Of a stretch of 64,000 nucleotides of DNA, positions 41,597-52,733 are shown piece after piece. The notes below the pieces were generated by a model, which was not told where the DNA came from, ran no database searches, and saw only the letters and a list, made by a program, of their open reading frames with translations. The stretch is from contig NW_026570221.1 in the NCBI RefSeq assembly GCF_019649055.1, positions 1,302,001 to 1,366,000 of the forward strand, given 5' to 3'. This DNA is from Paramacrobiotus metropolitanus. Lineage: Eukaryota > Tardigrada > Eutardigrada > Parachela > Macrobiotidae. A program made the translations under genes and the position numbers. Every line of letters starts with the position of its first letter. Position 1 is the first letter of the stretch.

Positions 41597-41605
41597 TATC
41601 GAATG

Positions 41606-42583
41606 TGCGTCTTCCGAATACGGCTTCAGCTTCGGAATGGGTGCGTATGAATTGTGCGACTTCGTAATACTGAATTCCGTAAAGGTCATGGAGGGACGAC
41701 CGAAGACAAACATGATTCGCTTCCTCCCTGGTAAGATCATCTTTTGACGAGATGCGACGCCTTTATCAATCCAATTTTTTCTAGTTTTGTGACTCTGTTG
41801 GGCAGTGATGATCCCAAAGGTCATCCAACTTCTCTTCGTTACTTCAATTCAACTTCCATTAAATGTCATGGAGGATCTTAGCCGTTTTCCATCGGCTTTC
41901 AAGCGCTTTTTCGCCTGTCTCCCTGGTAAAGGTCCTCTCGTCGCACATCCATTTTCAACTTCGCCTCGAGCGGCCAGAGTGCCGGCAAAGTTCACCGTCG
42001 CATCTCCGATGGGGCCGGCTACCGAATTATTTTTACCCCATGAATGAATTCCACATTAACTCTTTCTTTTTTCGCCGCTTGTGGCCCACGTTCGTAACGA
42101 GAGATCCGGCTGGTTACCGTAGTTTCTCTCGTCTGATTTTTTTGAACACTGAATCGTTGGAACAGGAGAGCCGACTTTTATGTCGTGATTACTCCGTTGG
42201 GGCCGGCTATCAGACCGAATCAATTTTACCCCAGCTGTTAATTCCACATAATCTTTTCCTCTATTTCTGTCAATTGTGACCTTCAACATTCTTCGTGAGA
42301 GTTTGCCGACTAATCCGCTGTAGTATCTCTCTTCAATTTGACTTTTCCTGCAATACAAATGCTGCAAACAACAAAACACAAACGACAGTTTTCGATGATA
42401 TTTCACGTGACCTTTATACTTAACCATCATATTCGCTTCTGATGAACTTTCGTTACTTTAACCTGATGAATTTCCAGTCACATTATTAAGCTCATTCGCC
42501 TCATTCTGACGTAGTGACCTTTCAGGTTTTGACATTTGCTCCAGTTCAAGTGCTCCGTCGATAGTCAAGCTTTCAATATAGCT
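41606..42583. other. Unique spacer at end of copy A
   Basis: No gene recognised. Two stretches (about 42010-42060 and 42195-42252) share TGGGGCCGGCTA...TTTTACCCCA...ATTCCACAT, an old direct repeat. This segment should recur at the end of copy B, beyond the window. Confidence 0.45.
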
Positions 42584-45072
42584 CGGTGCAGCAGAACTCA
42601 TCTCTCAGGTGACAAATCATTTTTTTTAAAGTAGAGACACAATTATTTTTTGTACGAGTTCTAGTTAATAGGTTCTGGATGAGATTTTGACGGAAGACCA
42701 TATCCCAGACGATGGCAAAGCCTTTACGTATGACGCCAACTTTAGCCCACAACAACTGATCCAGAGAGTATCACATCGCACCAATCAGTTGACTTTCGAG
42801 AATATCACTTTCGTTCCGGGTTCTGGATGGCGGGTTCCCGACATCATTCTGCAACAGTTCAATACGACCACCAATAGTTTTAATGTCCGTTACTTCTCCC
42901 ATTTCAAATATCATTCTCAATATTGACTGTGGCATTTCTGACTGGATATTATTATAGTGTTTGATATCTTATGTAGGATGTGTACTGGTATGATATTCAG
43001 CGGTCAAGGTTCTTGCCTGCCTCCAGCAAAAACCGCCCATTAATCTGGCCGTCTGGTGCACCGCCTCGTGATCGATCACGCTGTGGATTGACTGGAGAGA
43101 AATGCGTCCAGGTCTCCAGCAGTGTGTTGGTGATAGCAGTCGTTGTTGCAGTGTTGTTAATATTATTAGCACTTGCCGCGACCGTTGGATGCATATGGTA
43201 AACATTGACGCTAGCAATAAGTAACTGTTTTACTGGAAATTTTCTTTACATAATTCAATAGGACCTTGCAATTATTAGTATGTTGTATTTGCCTGTAGAT
43301 GCAATAATTCACCGTGTTGACGTAACTGACAATAATTATGAACTCTGAACACAGGTATCAAAAAAACAAAAACGATGACGATCAGGCATGGTGGCTTATT
43401 GAAGATCCCCATAAGGCAGGCGACAGTATGGCTAAAGACTTGGACAACCTCAATTATTCCAAAAAAACTTCTCGATCGCCTCAGCAGATCTTGCTAAGGG
43501 ATGGGCGTTTGGCGTTGAGCAGCCACTGGAGTGGAATCTCCGGTGGAAACTGGTCATATCCAGAAAGCTCATCAAATACTTAAGCCAAGTAAGTTCTGCA
43601 ATGCAAAGCTACAGTAATTAAGCAAAGCTAATTAGTCACATCCATAGAAGTACTCGTGCTACTAGTGTTTGTGCTATTATTTGTTAGAGCGCCTAAGAGC
43701 GGAGCATCGTTTGTATTGTGTATTGAACATGATGGTTATTACTTACTGTGTGCGTATATCTCAAATTCTGGATTTATTTACCGTTTTTTATCGATGGTCA
43801 CAGGTGCACAAAGTTCATCATCCAAATGTTGCTTGCATGTTCGGCTTGGGATTTGTAACGAAATTTCCGTACGTTTACTACGAATGGTGTTCCAAGGGAT
43901 CGGTCGAGAAGCTGCTGAAAACGTTTAATGTCGACCACATATTAAAATTTGGCTTGTTAGAAGGGTTCGGTCAGGTAAATTCTGATGATAAAACAGCTTT
44001 ATTTCACTGCTAGCATTAGCTGGCTTCGGTCACATAGGGCTTGACCTTTATTCACCACTCCCCAGTTCATTGCCACGGGAATCTCAAAATGTCGAAATGT
44101 GTTGTGGACGCTCGTTTCATGCTGAAAATAACAGACTATAGTCATGAGAAGTTGTGTAGCTTACTACTCGGAAAAGAGATCAAATATCCAGCGAAAACCT
44201 CATTCTTCCCAAGTCATCCATGGATGGCACCGGAAGTGCGGAATGGGCAAATGCCAACACAGGACAGTGATGTGTTCGCATTCGCTATCATCATTCACCC
44301 GATTCTAATGGAATGCGAGCCATTCGGCGCGGATCTGCCGGAAAAAAATTGCCGACAATCGAACCGGTATGTATAGTATAAGTAAATTTTTATGTACGGT
44401 ATAAGTACCGGCATTCGTGTGATATTCGCCATATTTCCAGCGGCGCTTTTACTTTGTTTAATGAATAATTTTGATAAAGCAAAACGATTTAAATAATTCT
44501 ACAGAAAACTTGCCGGAATTTTTTCTTTCGACGATAACACCGCTGATTCGTGAAGCGTGGAACTCCAATCCAAAAGGCCGGCCAAAATTGCGCAAATTTG
44601 ACCGAGCCATCCGATTGGCCAGCACGGCTGAAGGCATCCACGGGTCCCTGGTATAACGCATGTTCATACAGCTGGCGAGATATTTCATTAAGCTGGAACG
44701 TGATGTTGCCGACCGGACGTCACAGTTGAAATCGGAAAGGAAAAAGCCGATCAACTACTGCGGGAAATGTTGCCCCAGTAACTGCTTTCATTTTCAATAT
44801 AGGTAGTTACCATTACTAGTATTATACATCACGATCTGGGATTTTATTTCAGAGAAATCGTGAAAAAGCTGCGGAACGGACTTCCCGTAGTACCTGAGTA
44901 CCTGGAATCCGTGAGCGTGTATTTCAGTGACATGTGCGGATTTGCTGAGTTCGTGACAACCGTCGCGCCGCCGGATGTCGTGAACTTTTTGCACAGTGTA
45001 TATTCCGCCTTTGATAAGTCGGTTGCCGGTTTTTCTGTTTACAAGATGGAAACAATTGGAAGCAGTTATATG
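42584..45072 (+). pseudogene. Receptor guanylyl cyclase, second partial copy (lacks ectodomain start)
   Basis: Begins inside the exon equivalent to 24191-24241, so it has no N-terminal ectodomain exons and no start. The TM exon is at 42977-43197, kinase-homology exons at about 43355-44776, and the truncated cyclase exon at 44853-45072 with the same METIGSSYM change. In the exon around 44038-44365, two breaks of copy A are absent (CCCC and AAAA runs), while a new extra A occurs near 44347. The TAA in the signalling-helix exon is shared. Confidence 0.8.
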
Positions 45073-45074
45073 GT

Positions 45075-45355
45075 AAGGCAAAGCACTGAACACAGCAAGC
45101 GCCGGGCGCTGTGCTTGTTCAATATTAACATAAGTCCGGTTTTCTAACATCTCTAACATGGTGCTAAAGTTAATTTGCTCACTCGTTTGTCCGTTCAACG
45201 TAAAGCCTTTCACTTTGACGACGGCATCTCCATCATTGGTGATGTAGGCTTACGTTTCGGCACCCAAGCTAACAAACTGGGTGATGTGCTGTCCTGGCTT
45301 TAGTTTGTTGGTCAGGTCGCCCAGAAAAATTTCGGTGAGTGGATCAACAAGTTGT
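45075..45355 (-). pseudogene. Polinton-type DNA polymerase B fragment, second copy
   Basis: Same as 26705-26985, including the in-frame TAA, and again directly after the last cyclase exon on the opposite strand. Confidence 0.6.
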
Positions 45356-45357
45356 GA

Positions 45358-46078
45358 AAACCTCTTTGACGACGACACAGTAAAGATTTCAGTCGGTTTG
45401 AGACTGGGCGTAAAGATCTGCGAGCCGCATTCACGTGCAAAGTATCACAAGTTCGTAGATGAGTATGGACACCACGGCTTACCCTGCTCCTTTTCCGCTG
45501 GAAGACATGCACGCCACGGCGGTTAATAGTATTTTGTGTAGATCGTTAGTGTCAGCCGGCATCGCGAATAAGCTGGAACCCCGGGGCACATCCCACGTCC
45601 GATCGTCGTCCGGATGGGTGCACAACCTTTGCCTGTTGCGTGCTATGTGCCTGGCATGGGACGCGACCTGTGTGGATACCGTTGCAATGTCTCATATGCA
45701 ATCCACGTCAGTTACCGCAGGAGTTGCAGCTGCTGAGGCCGAGATAAAAAAATTACGACTGTAGTCGTACTTGGAGGTATGTCTTCCCTCCACTAGGTTT
45801 CGAAACTCTTGGACCATGGGGAAGCTAGCCATACTCTTAGTAAAAGAAATCGGCAAACGACTTCAACCACACACGGGTGAACCTCGCTCCCATGAATTTC
45901 TCCGCCAACGGTTGTCACTAGAAATTCAGCGGGGCAACGCCGCTTCAGTACTCGGAACAGTGGATGGAGCGGCAGCTTTAAATGAAATTTTGTTGTTGTG
46001 ATTGCTGTTTCTTTTCAGTCTGTAATGTATGCGCGTTTATGAAATAAAGCACTGTCTCACATCACGAATACTAAGCTT
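45358..46078 (+). pseudogene. RLE retrotransposon fragment N3, second copy
   Basis: Copy of 26988-27715 with several small indels of its own (for example loss of bases near 45598 and a short deletion near 45775). The last coding frame ends at 46001, followed by AATAAA. Confidence 0.75.
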
Positions 46079-46127
46079 GTCCTCGTATTCTAGTTAATGC
46101 CTTATGCCGTTTCGCTGCTCACTCTTA

Positions 46128-48619
46128 CCCCATCAATAATAAAAATATGAATCATAGTAATATCGGTACATGTATTTAGACGTTAACTCAGACGGGAAAC
46201 GTATGAATCACAATCACCCTTAAATCAGTGTTTTTTTGTCTAGAAAAAGACAAAATTTGTCCTGGAAGTTTTTGTCGTAATCCGACATAACGTAATAATT
46301 TTGTCGGTACAAATTGTGCCCTCCCTGCCCCCAATCGTTTATGAATTAATTGCGGTTGTATTCTAAATATTATGTTATCCGTTATATGTATTCTGTAGTA
46401 CGATACTAGCAATCTTAATGCGCTTGTGCGGATTCATTTGTTTCGGCGCTTTTCTTAATTATTCAGCAGGGCGATCGGGATTCGGTTGTTGTGGTGTATG
46501 TATATATGTGGCAACAGTTTTCGGCTGATACAGAAATGACACTGGCATCGAACAGTTAATTAATCACAGTTTGGGCAAAATGGCATTCATCCTTTCCTGG
46601 AAAAGAACTTTTTGCTCACTGCATTGTGCAGACAGCTGCCGGTTTCTGCGTGGATGGTTTGTACAAACCATCCACTCCAATTAACTTGATTAGCATTAAA
46701 ATTTTAACGTGCGGCTTGATTCGAAGCAATCAGGGATTCATAACAGTGCAATACGCACAATAACCGTGCAACAATTCACCAAAGAAAAGAAATACGAGCA
46801 TCGTAGGCAAGCATCAATTCGTAATAAAATGTGGCTGCACTGTTCAGACGATTTTAAAATCTTTGCCTAAAGACGCAAGACACAGCCTGATGCTCCCGGT
46901 TGTTATCCCAATAAATTAAATAGTTCCATATGAGCTGCCGCCGATAATTATTTATTTGGAAACGTAAGACCAGTGAAATCAAGATTTAGTGGTGCAGTGC
47001 GGTATGAAGCTTGCGATCGAGTGAAATATCAAGTTTTAAGTTTTCACCACACTGACAACTATTGCCGCGCGCAATTGAACTGTATGGCGCATTCAGCCGT
47101 TGCGACGCGACCCGTGTGAAATCCTGATAAGAGACTTTTTTGATAACAGTAATATTATCATGTACGCGACCGTGCGCGTCTGCTGTGGGAGGTCAGCCAT
47201 TAACTGTTTAATGTCTTCTGTGAATTAATCATATAATTAATGAATAAAAATAGGAAAAATGAAATAAACAAAGTATTACAGTACTTCGGCGGTTTTTTTT
47301 TATATGCTGCAAGTGCACTGTTAGTGTGTACATACATACTATATATAGTACACATATAGCCATATACTATTAATACTAATATAGGTACATATGTTAAGTA
47401 TCAATATATCGAGCTGTATTTAGTTAAACGAGTTTGACTTTGCCGCCGGTATACCAGGTATTTAGGCTTTTGGAATAATTCAGTTTTGCACTTATCACAA
47501 ATTATAAACATGCAGTTGTTTTAGAATTTAGCAGTATTTACTGTAGATAAAAGCGGACCGTTTCGGTTTTGTACTTACCATGATTAGAAATCGGTTTAAT
47601 TTACAGATACAGGCCATTAAGTTTTTCAAGTAATTAACGTAATCGGTTAGTATTTCATAGCGCGTGTGAAAAATTACACATGCCGACTTTCATTTACGGT
47701 ATCTACTCATTTTTTAGCTGCTTCCAAAATACAGTAGTTCGAAAGTCATACCTCGGTTATTGTGCGTATTCTCTGTACGTAGTCTACACAGATCGCTCTC
47801 TAGATCTGTGAAGGTGATTAATGTAATATTTATGAAGTGCTACCAACATATATCTATATACATAAAATTATGTAGTATACGTATATGCAGATGCATAATG
47901 GTGCATACTGCGCCTTATGCATAATTACTGGTTAGAGGCAGGTTTCATGACTAATTATTAATAACCAAAAAACGAAGAAGAATCTATCTTTTAACTTTTA
48001 AGGTACATCAAGATTTATAGAGGTTTTCTGCGTAGTGTTTTACATTGGCTTATCCATATACTATTTAATAGAGTAGGATTCTCGTAATACGGTCGGAACT
48101 CGGAAGCCCGCAACGCATTGTAATTACCGTACGTACTTGCGCAATCGAACGCGCACAATGGGAGACCGGAAAGTGCACCGGCTGATCACCATATTTTCAC
48201 AGTTTTTCACGATGACGATGCATGAGCGCGTATCAACTTCAGCATTTTCGTTTTCACTGATTAGAATGAAGAAAAAATATTTAGTGTAGAACATAACAAT
48301 ATTATATAAAGTGTCAAAACCTTAGGCCAGTAAAGCTTTGGCCAGTAAAATGCTGATTTATGTGTTTTAACCAGATGCCGACAGGTGCTTGGCAGTTGGC
48401 AGCTGAAGTTAGGTTTAGTATTTTCGAACAAAATTTGCCGAACCACGACGCTACTCGTTACGAACGAGATAAAGTTATGACTGCCTAGGCGTTATCAGTC
48501 AGCGCTGTAAGCGGTTTGCATGAACCGACATGCACTCCTGTGAATCATATGCGGTTATCTGTGAGCCACTCATCCGAAACATATGAAACTGTCTTTCCAT
48601 ATAAATGTTATTAACAGGG
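46128..48619. mobile_element. 2.5-kb AT-rich segment present only in copy B
   Basis: Copy A joins the flanking sequences directly (around 27764). The segment starts CCCCATCAATAATAAAAATATG and ends in a loosely matching inverse, ATATAAATGTTATTAACAGGG, so the ends resemble short imperfect inverted repeats of a DNA transposon. It has no ORF over about 75 codons and no clear target duplication. It could instead be original sequence deleted from copy A. Confidence 0.45.
46650..46675. repeat. 26-bp perfect palindrome
   Basis: GTGGATGGTTT-GTAC-AAACCATCCAC reads the same on both strands over 26 bases. It lies inside the copy-B-only segment. Possible protein-binding site or cruciform; unknown. Confidence 0.8.
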
Positions 48620-49431
48620 AATTACAATAACGTCAGTCGTCAAGTGAAAGTGGATTTTTATTTTATAGAAACCAGCCAACAGATTTGAACTTTAAAATGT
48701 TCTGTTAGTAAAAAGAAGCATCTGATTTCTTTTGAAGATATAGAATCTATGGACATAAATTTACCGGTGGTCGCAAACTGCGAGCTGAAACAAACCGCAT
48801 TTTAAATTTCAAAGCATTTTCAGGAATGTGGCGATTGCTGAGAGAGCCTATCGCATCATCTTATGAAATTAACGGAATTTTAATTGGTCGGTCAAACCGG
48901 TCTTGGATCACAGGCGAAGCTCCAGCTATTTCTTACGAGATACAATAGAATACGACGAATTACTAAATGGGACGACGATGGTGTGGATAACTGCACAGCT
49001 ACCACGGCGATGCAAAAATCATTCTACGAGAAATATGGCAGCAGAGGGTAACAAGCATATTATTGTCACGCATTTTCTTTTAAACATTTTAACTTCGAAA
49101 ACAGCCGACTAGAGTAATGTGACAAGACTGCAGCGCTCATTTTACAAGTTTACATGCACAAAATTCGTATTTTGTGCAGAAAGGCAGAAAGCATGCCTTC
49201 TGCATAGTATGACCAACCTTTCCTACTTTCTCACCCATTGGCCAAAAGGGCCAGGGAAAACATAAAATCTAGTAGGTAGTAAATTACGTAAAACACTACA
49301 CAGAAACGTCCAAAGTCTGCGAAGACGCAGATTCAAATACAGCATTTGTTGCGGATATTGCGGCATTTAATGGTTTTTGATTGGTCCGCAACAAGACAGT
49401 GACAGCCGTAACAAGGTTTGGTACATATTTT

Positions 49432-52400
49432 AAGCGGGGGTAATTTTTATTGGTTTGCTTATCATTTATAGGTTTAAACATCAACATTACATTATAAAAC
49501 AAAGTAAACAGCGTTAAAACCGTCAGAACGCGGAACAGTAGACGTCACAGACAGCGCATTCCACCGCTGTATTTCAATACTAAGACGCTGTAGTAGAAAC
49601 TCGTAGGAGCGTCGTTCTCCCGTAGCATCCTTTAATCGCCTGCCCAACTCTCGTAAAAATGTAATACATGATGGACCAGCGACGCCAAACGTTTCAAAAG
49701 CCAAAGCAACAAATTCGAATTCAGGTGCTAAATACTCGTATTTCCGCCTCTTTTCTTCTTCCGCTTTTCGGGCAGCTTCTCCAGCCTTGACGCTGCTGCT
49801 GATGACGTTAGACAAGGCAACCGTATCAACACAAGTCACGTCCCATGCTAACCGTAACCCGTTCTTCCAAGGCAGTTGCGATACACCGTCCGGCCGGCGA
49901 TTATCTTCATCACTAGTGCCAAGCGGTTCCAGTAAAGCCGGTATTTTAGCAGTGACCAGGCTTCTTCGAATCAGTTCGTTCAGTGCAGTGTGGCGAAGAA
50001 AACGTCCGGCGCTCTTTTGCAGGATAAACCGTGATGGCCGTATTTGTCAACAGGTAAACGGCAGTCCGTACAGAGATGAGGACAGCAGATGGCTGCGCCG
50101 ATTCGTAGGCCGACTGCTACCCGGAAACTCTCATCAGACATCAGGGTTCCGAGTGAAGGCACAGGTAAAGCGTTCAACCATTTGCCCGATACCGGCTCTG
50201 CAACAGCAAGCAAACGCGCACAGTGGGTGACATCATTAGACAAAGTTTCCTTAATGATTTGACAAGTTTTTTGCACCAAAGCTGCATCCCATACTTTCTG
50301 TACGCGTCGTAGATTTTCTGGTGGTAACTCAGTACCCGTGGCTGTTTGCCACAGTTGGTGCACCAAGTCGTGGCTCTCCGTACCAGTGGTAATGACTGAG
50401 ACCAGAGGCGCTGTAGCATAAACCGAAGCCAGATAGGCTGAAGTAGCTAGTTCTGCCACACGTCTGATCCCCAATCCACCACTGGAAACGGGGAGCGAAG
50501 CTTGAGTCCAGGCAATACCGTCAATTTTTACGTTCGTTATCCGCTCCATTGCAGCTTTGGCCGTGTTATCAAACACGTCCAGTTCATTTAAGCACAGCCA
50601 TGTTGGACTCGCTCGAAGTAAGTAACTCATTTTGGGAATACAAATGCACGTACGCAAAAGAAAATAAGCTTGATGAGCAGGCAGAATACTTAACTTAGAT
50701 GACAGTCTCTGCAGGTCCTGGATCTTCTTGTGGATGGCTTCCGGAATTGCGGCCTGCAAAAGAGGAGCACCAAGCAGCAACAAATCCCTTTCAGCGGGTT
50801 GCAAGAAATTCGGGTAACGACTAACGAACATTTCCCGAGCAGTTTCGCGATCTTGCGTTGTGCCACCGAAAACAAAAAACTCACATTTCGTGAGATTTAA
50901 CTCAAGACCGAATTCACTGGCGGTAGCAACTATCTTATCCACGTCGTTTAGTACATCGTTTAACTTACCGCCAATTACACCATCATCCAGATACCAAGCG
51001 TTCAAAGGTGACAATAAGGACAATATAAGCGCTAGTATCAGAAGTGAAAAAAGCAGAGGGCCTAACGGATCTCCCTGCTGCACACCCGCCTGTGACAGTA
51101 TATCCCACTCGTCAAAAATTAAGCTGCTGGGATTACGGTAGCACTGGCTTATAAAACGATAGTATTCCGGCAGTTCTGATTTTACACATTGCAGCATTTT
51201 GTCGCGATGAACGGTATTAAAAGCGTTGCGAAAATCAAACTTAACGAGGACTTGCACGTCTTCCGAGGGAGCTAAGAGAAATCGCCTTACTGCATGCACC
51301 ACTGCTTCACAACCACCTGGGGTACCAAAACCAAGTTGCTTCGGTCTAAGTTTTTCACCCATCTGTTGCTGTACACGCCTAACTACAACTTTCGCTGCCA
51401 CACGACGTATCGTGCTACCAACTGCAATCGGTCTAATCCCACCCCCTTTTTTATTCAAAGCCGTTAGATTTGCTCCGTAAAGCACTGGACAAATTTCATT
51501 AGGGACCTGGCCGGAAAGCATGAGATCTGCCAGTAGTGCTAGTTTCTCACACAAAAAAGCAGAATAATCATTTGTGGTATCGCTGACCATGTCTTTAAAG
51601 TGTTGAGGCCGGAACCCGTCCAGCCCACCAGCCGAATCGTTCGGGAAACTCATAATCGCGTCGAAAATCTCTCTTTGCGTGACACGATCGATCTGTTCAT
51701 TGTTAGATTGTGATAGGGTTGGGTAACAAGCATCCGGGTTTTCACCCGGATGTTTTTTCTGCAGTTCTGCGAAAGTAGCCGCTGTGCGCGGTGCCAAGGC
51801 GTCCTCGGAGCACAGAACACGAACCGCTCCTGACACGTCGCCATTTTGAATTTTTCCCTGCACAAATTTTTGCAAATCGAAAGGCCGTAATTGCCGAACA
51901 GGCGCAATAGGCGTATCTCTTGATCCCGATTCAAAACTCGCTAAGTTAGATTTAATTAGTGTAGCCAGCGATTGAGTACGGTCGTTCTTAGTTTTCCCAG
52001 GTAAACGAAAAACAAAATAAGCAAAGGTAAGCAACGCCTCCCAGGATTGTACTGAGTTCTCCGTAACACACCGGGAAGCTACACGAGTGAATGCTGTTGC
52101 TACCGCTCTACGAGCACCCTTAGCTATTCGCTTTACCAGTCTACAGTTCGCCTTTAAAAACTTAACCTGGCTCAGGAGGCTGGAACTGGAGTCCTTAACT
52201 GAAGCGTCTCTGGGGGCCGACTGTTCCAGTCCACGCTGTCGACGCAGCACATTTTCCTTGCATTTATTGCTTCCGCTGTGGTTGGTGAAGGCACTCTTAG
52301 TTGTGCAGACAAATCCACATATCCCACAAGGAAAGGAAGGTTTTGAAGACGACGCACCTCCGTCAGAAGATAAATCCATCATAAATCATGATTAGGGTTA

Positions 52401-52722
52401 CTGTTGAGATGAGACCATATGCGAAAAAAAACTACGTATGGACTACGTATGGACCGTATAAACTACGTATGGACTATAAAGTATACACAAACTACTGCTC
52501 GTTTTGGAATTTTGTACTATATATTAATAGCATAAGCCTCAGCAAAATTCCATTCGTATCTACTTTTTGCAAACGATACACTGAACCAAACTTTAATGTC
52601 TATGGATCATTCGGTAGCGCTGCGATCATAGATTTGCAGAAACGGGTTAGTTTTTCTGAACTTATTGAGCCATTTCTGAATGTGTACATATTTTGAATTT
52701 TGAATGTGTACATCTGAACTAT
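49432..52722 (-). mobile_element. Young RLE non-LTR retrotransposon N4
   Basis: A 3.3-kb insertion in copy B, absent at the matching site in copy A (28566-28576). It is flanked by an 11-bp target-site duplication GTACATATTTT (49421-49431 and 52723-52733). It reads on the minus strand: 5' end at right with target-derived filler (about 52663-52722), 5' UTR with three ACTACGTATGGAC words, one long ORF, and a short 3' UTR with AATAAA (about 49448) and no poly(A) tail. Confidence 0.9.
49492..52382 (-). CDS. N4 ORF: zinc finger, reverse transcriptase, CCHC, RLE endonuclease
   Basis: ATG at 52382. The N-terminal zinc finger is FPCGICGFVCTTKSAFTNHS. RT then covers about residues 250-520, with LDGFRPQHF, GVQQGDPLGPLLF and active site WYLDDG. 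A thumb region precedes the CCHC motif C-X2-C-X8-H-X4-C (CTDCRLPVDKYGHHGLSC). After residue 800 a single missing base in a T-run near 49998 shifts the frame. The last part (to the stop at 49492) has NRRPDG and WDVTCVDT, the PD-D/E-XK endonuclease of early-branching non-LTR elements. Total length is about 960 residues, near the usual size for single-ORF R2/R4/NeSL-type elements. With one indel, possibly a base-calling error, it may be functional. It differs from the N1-N3 family. Confidence 0.88.
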
Positions 52723-52733
52723 GTACATATTTT

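Larger units (their letters stand above)
24217..42583. repeat. 18.4-kb tandem duplication unit, copy A
   Basis: From CGGTGCAGCAGAACTC at 24217 the sequence is repeated from 42584 in the same orientation. It matches 42584-46127, then 48621-49431, then about 52723 to the window end (offset about 24.15 kb). Differences are mainly single-base homopolymer indels plus two large segments present only in copy B. Copy A ends where copy B starts, so this is a direct tandem duplication or an assembly of two alleles in tandem. Confidence 0.9.

Noticed and set aside
46128-48619. piggyBac element because of CCC/GGG ends
   Set aside because: No TTAA target duplication at either end, and the empty site in copy A is not TTAA.
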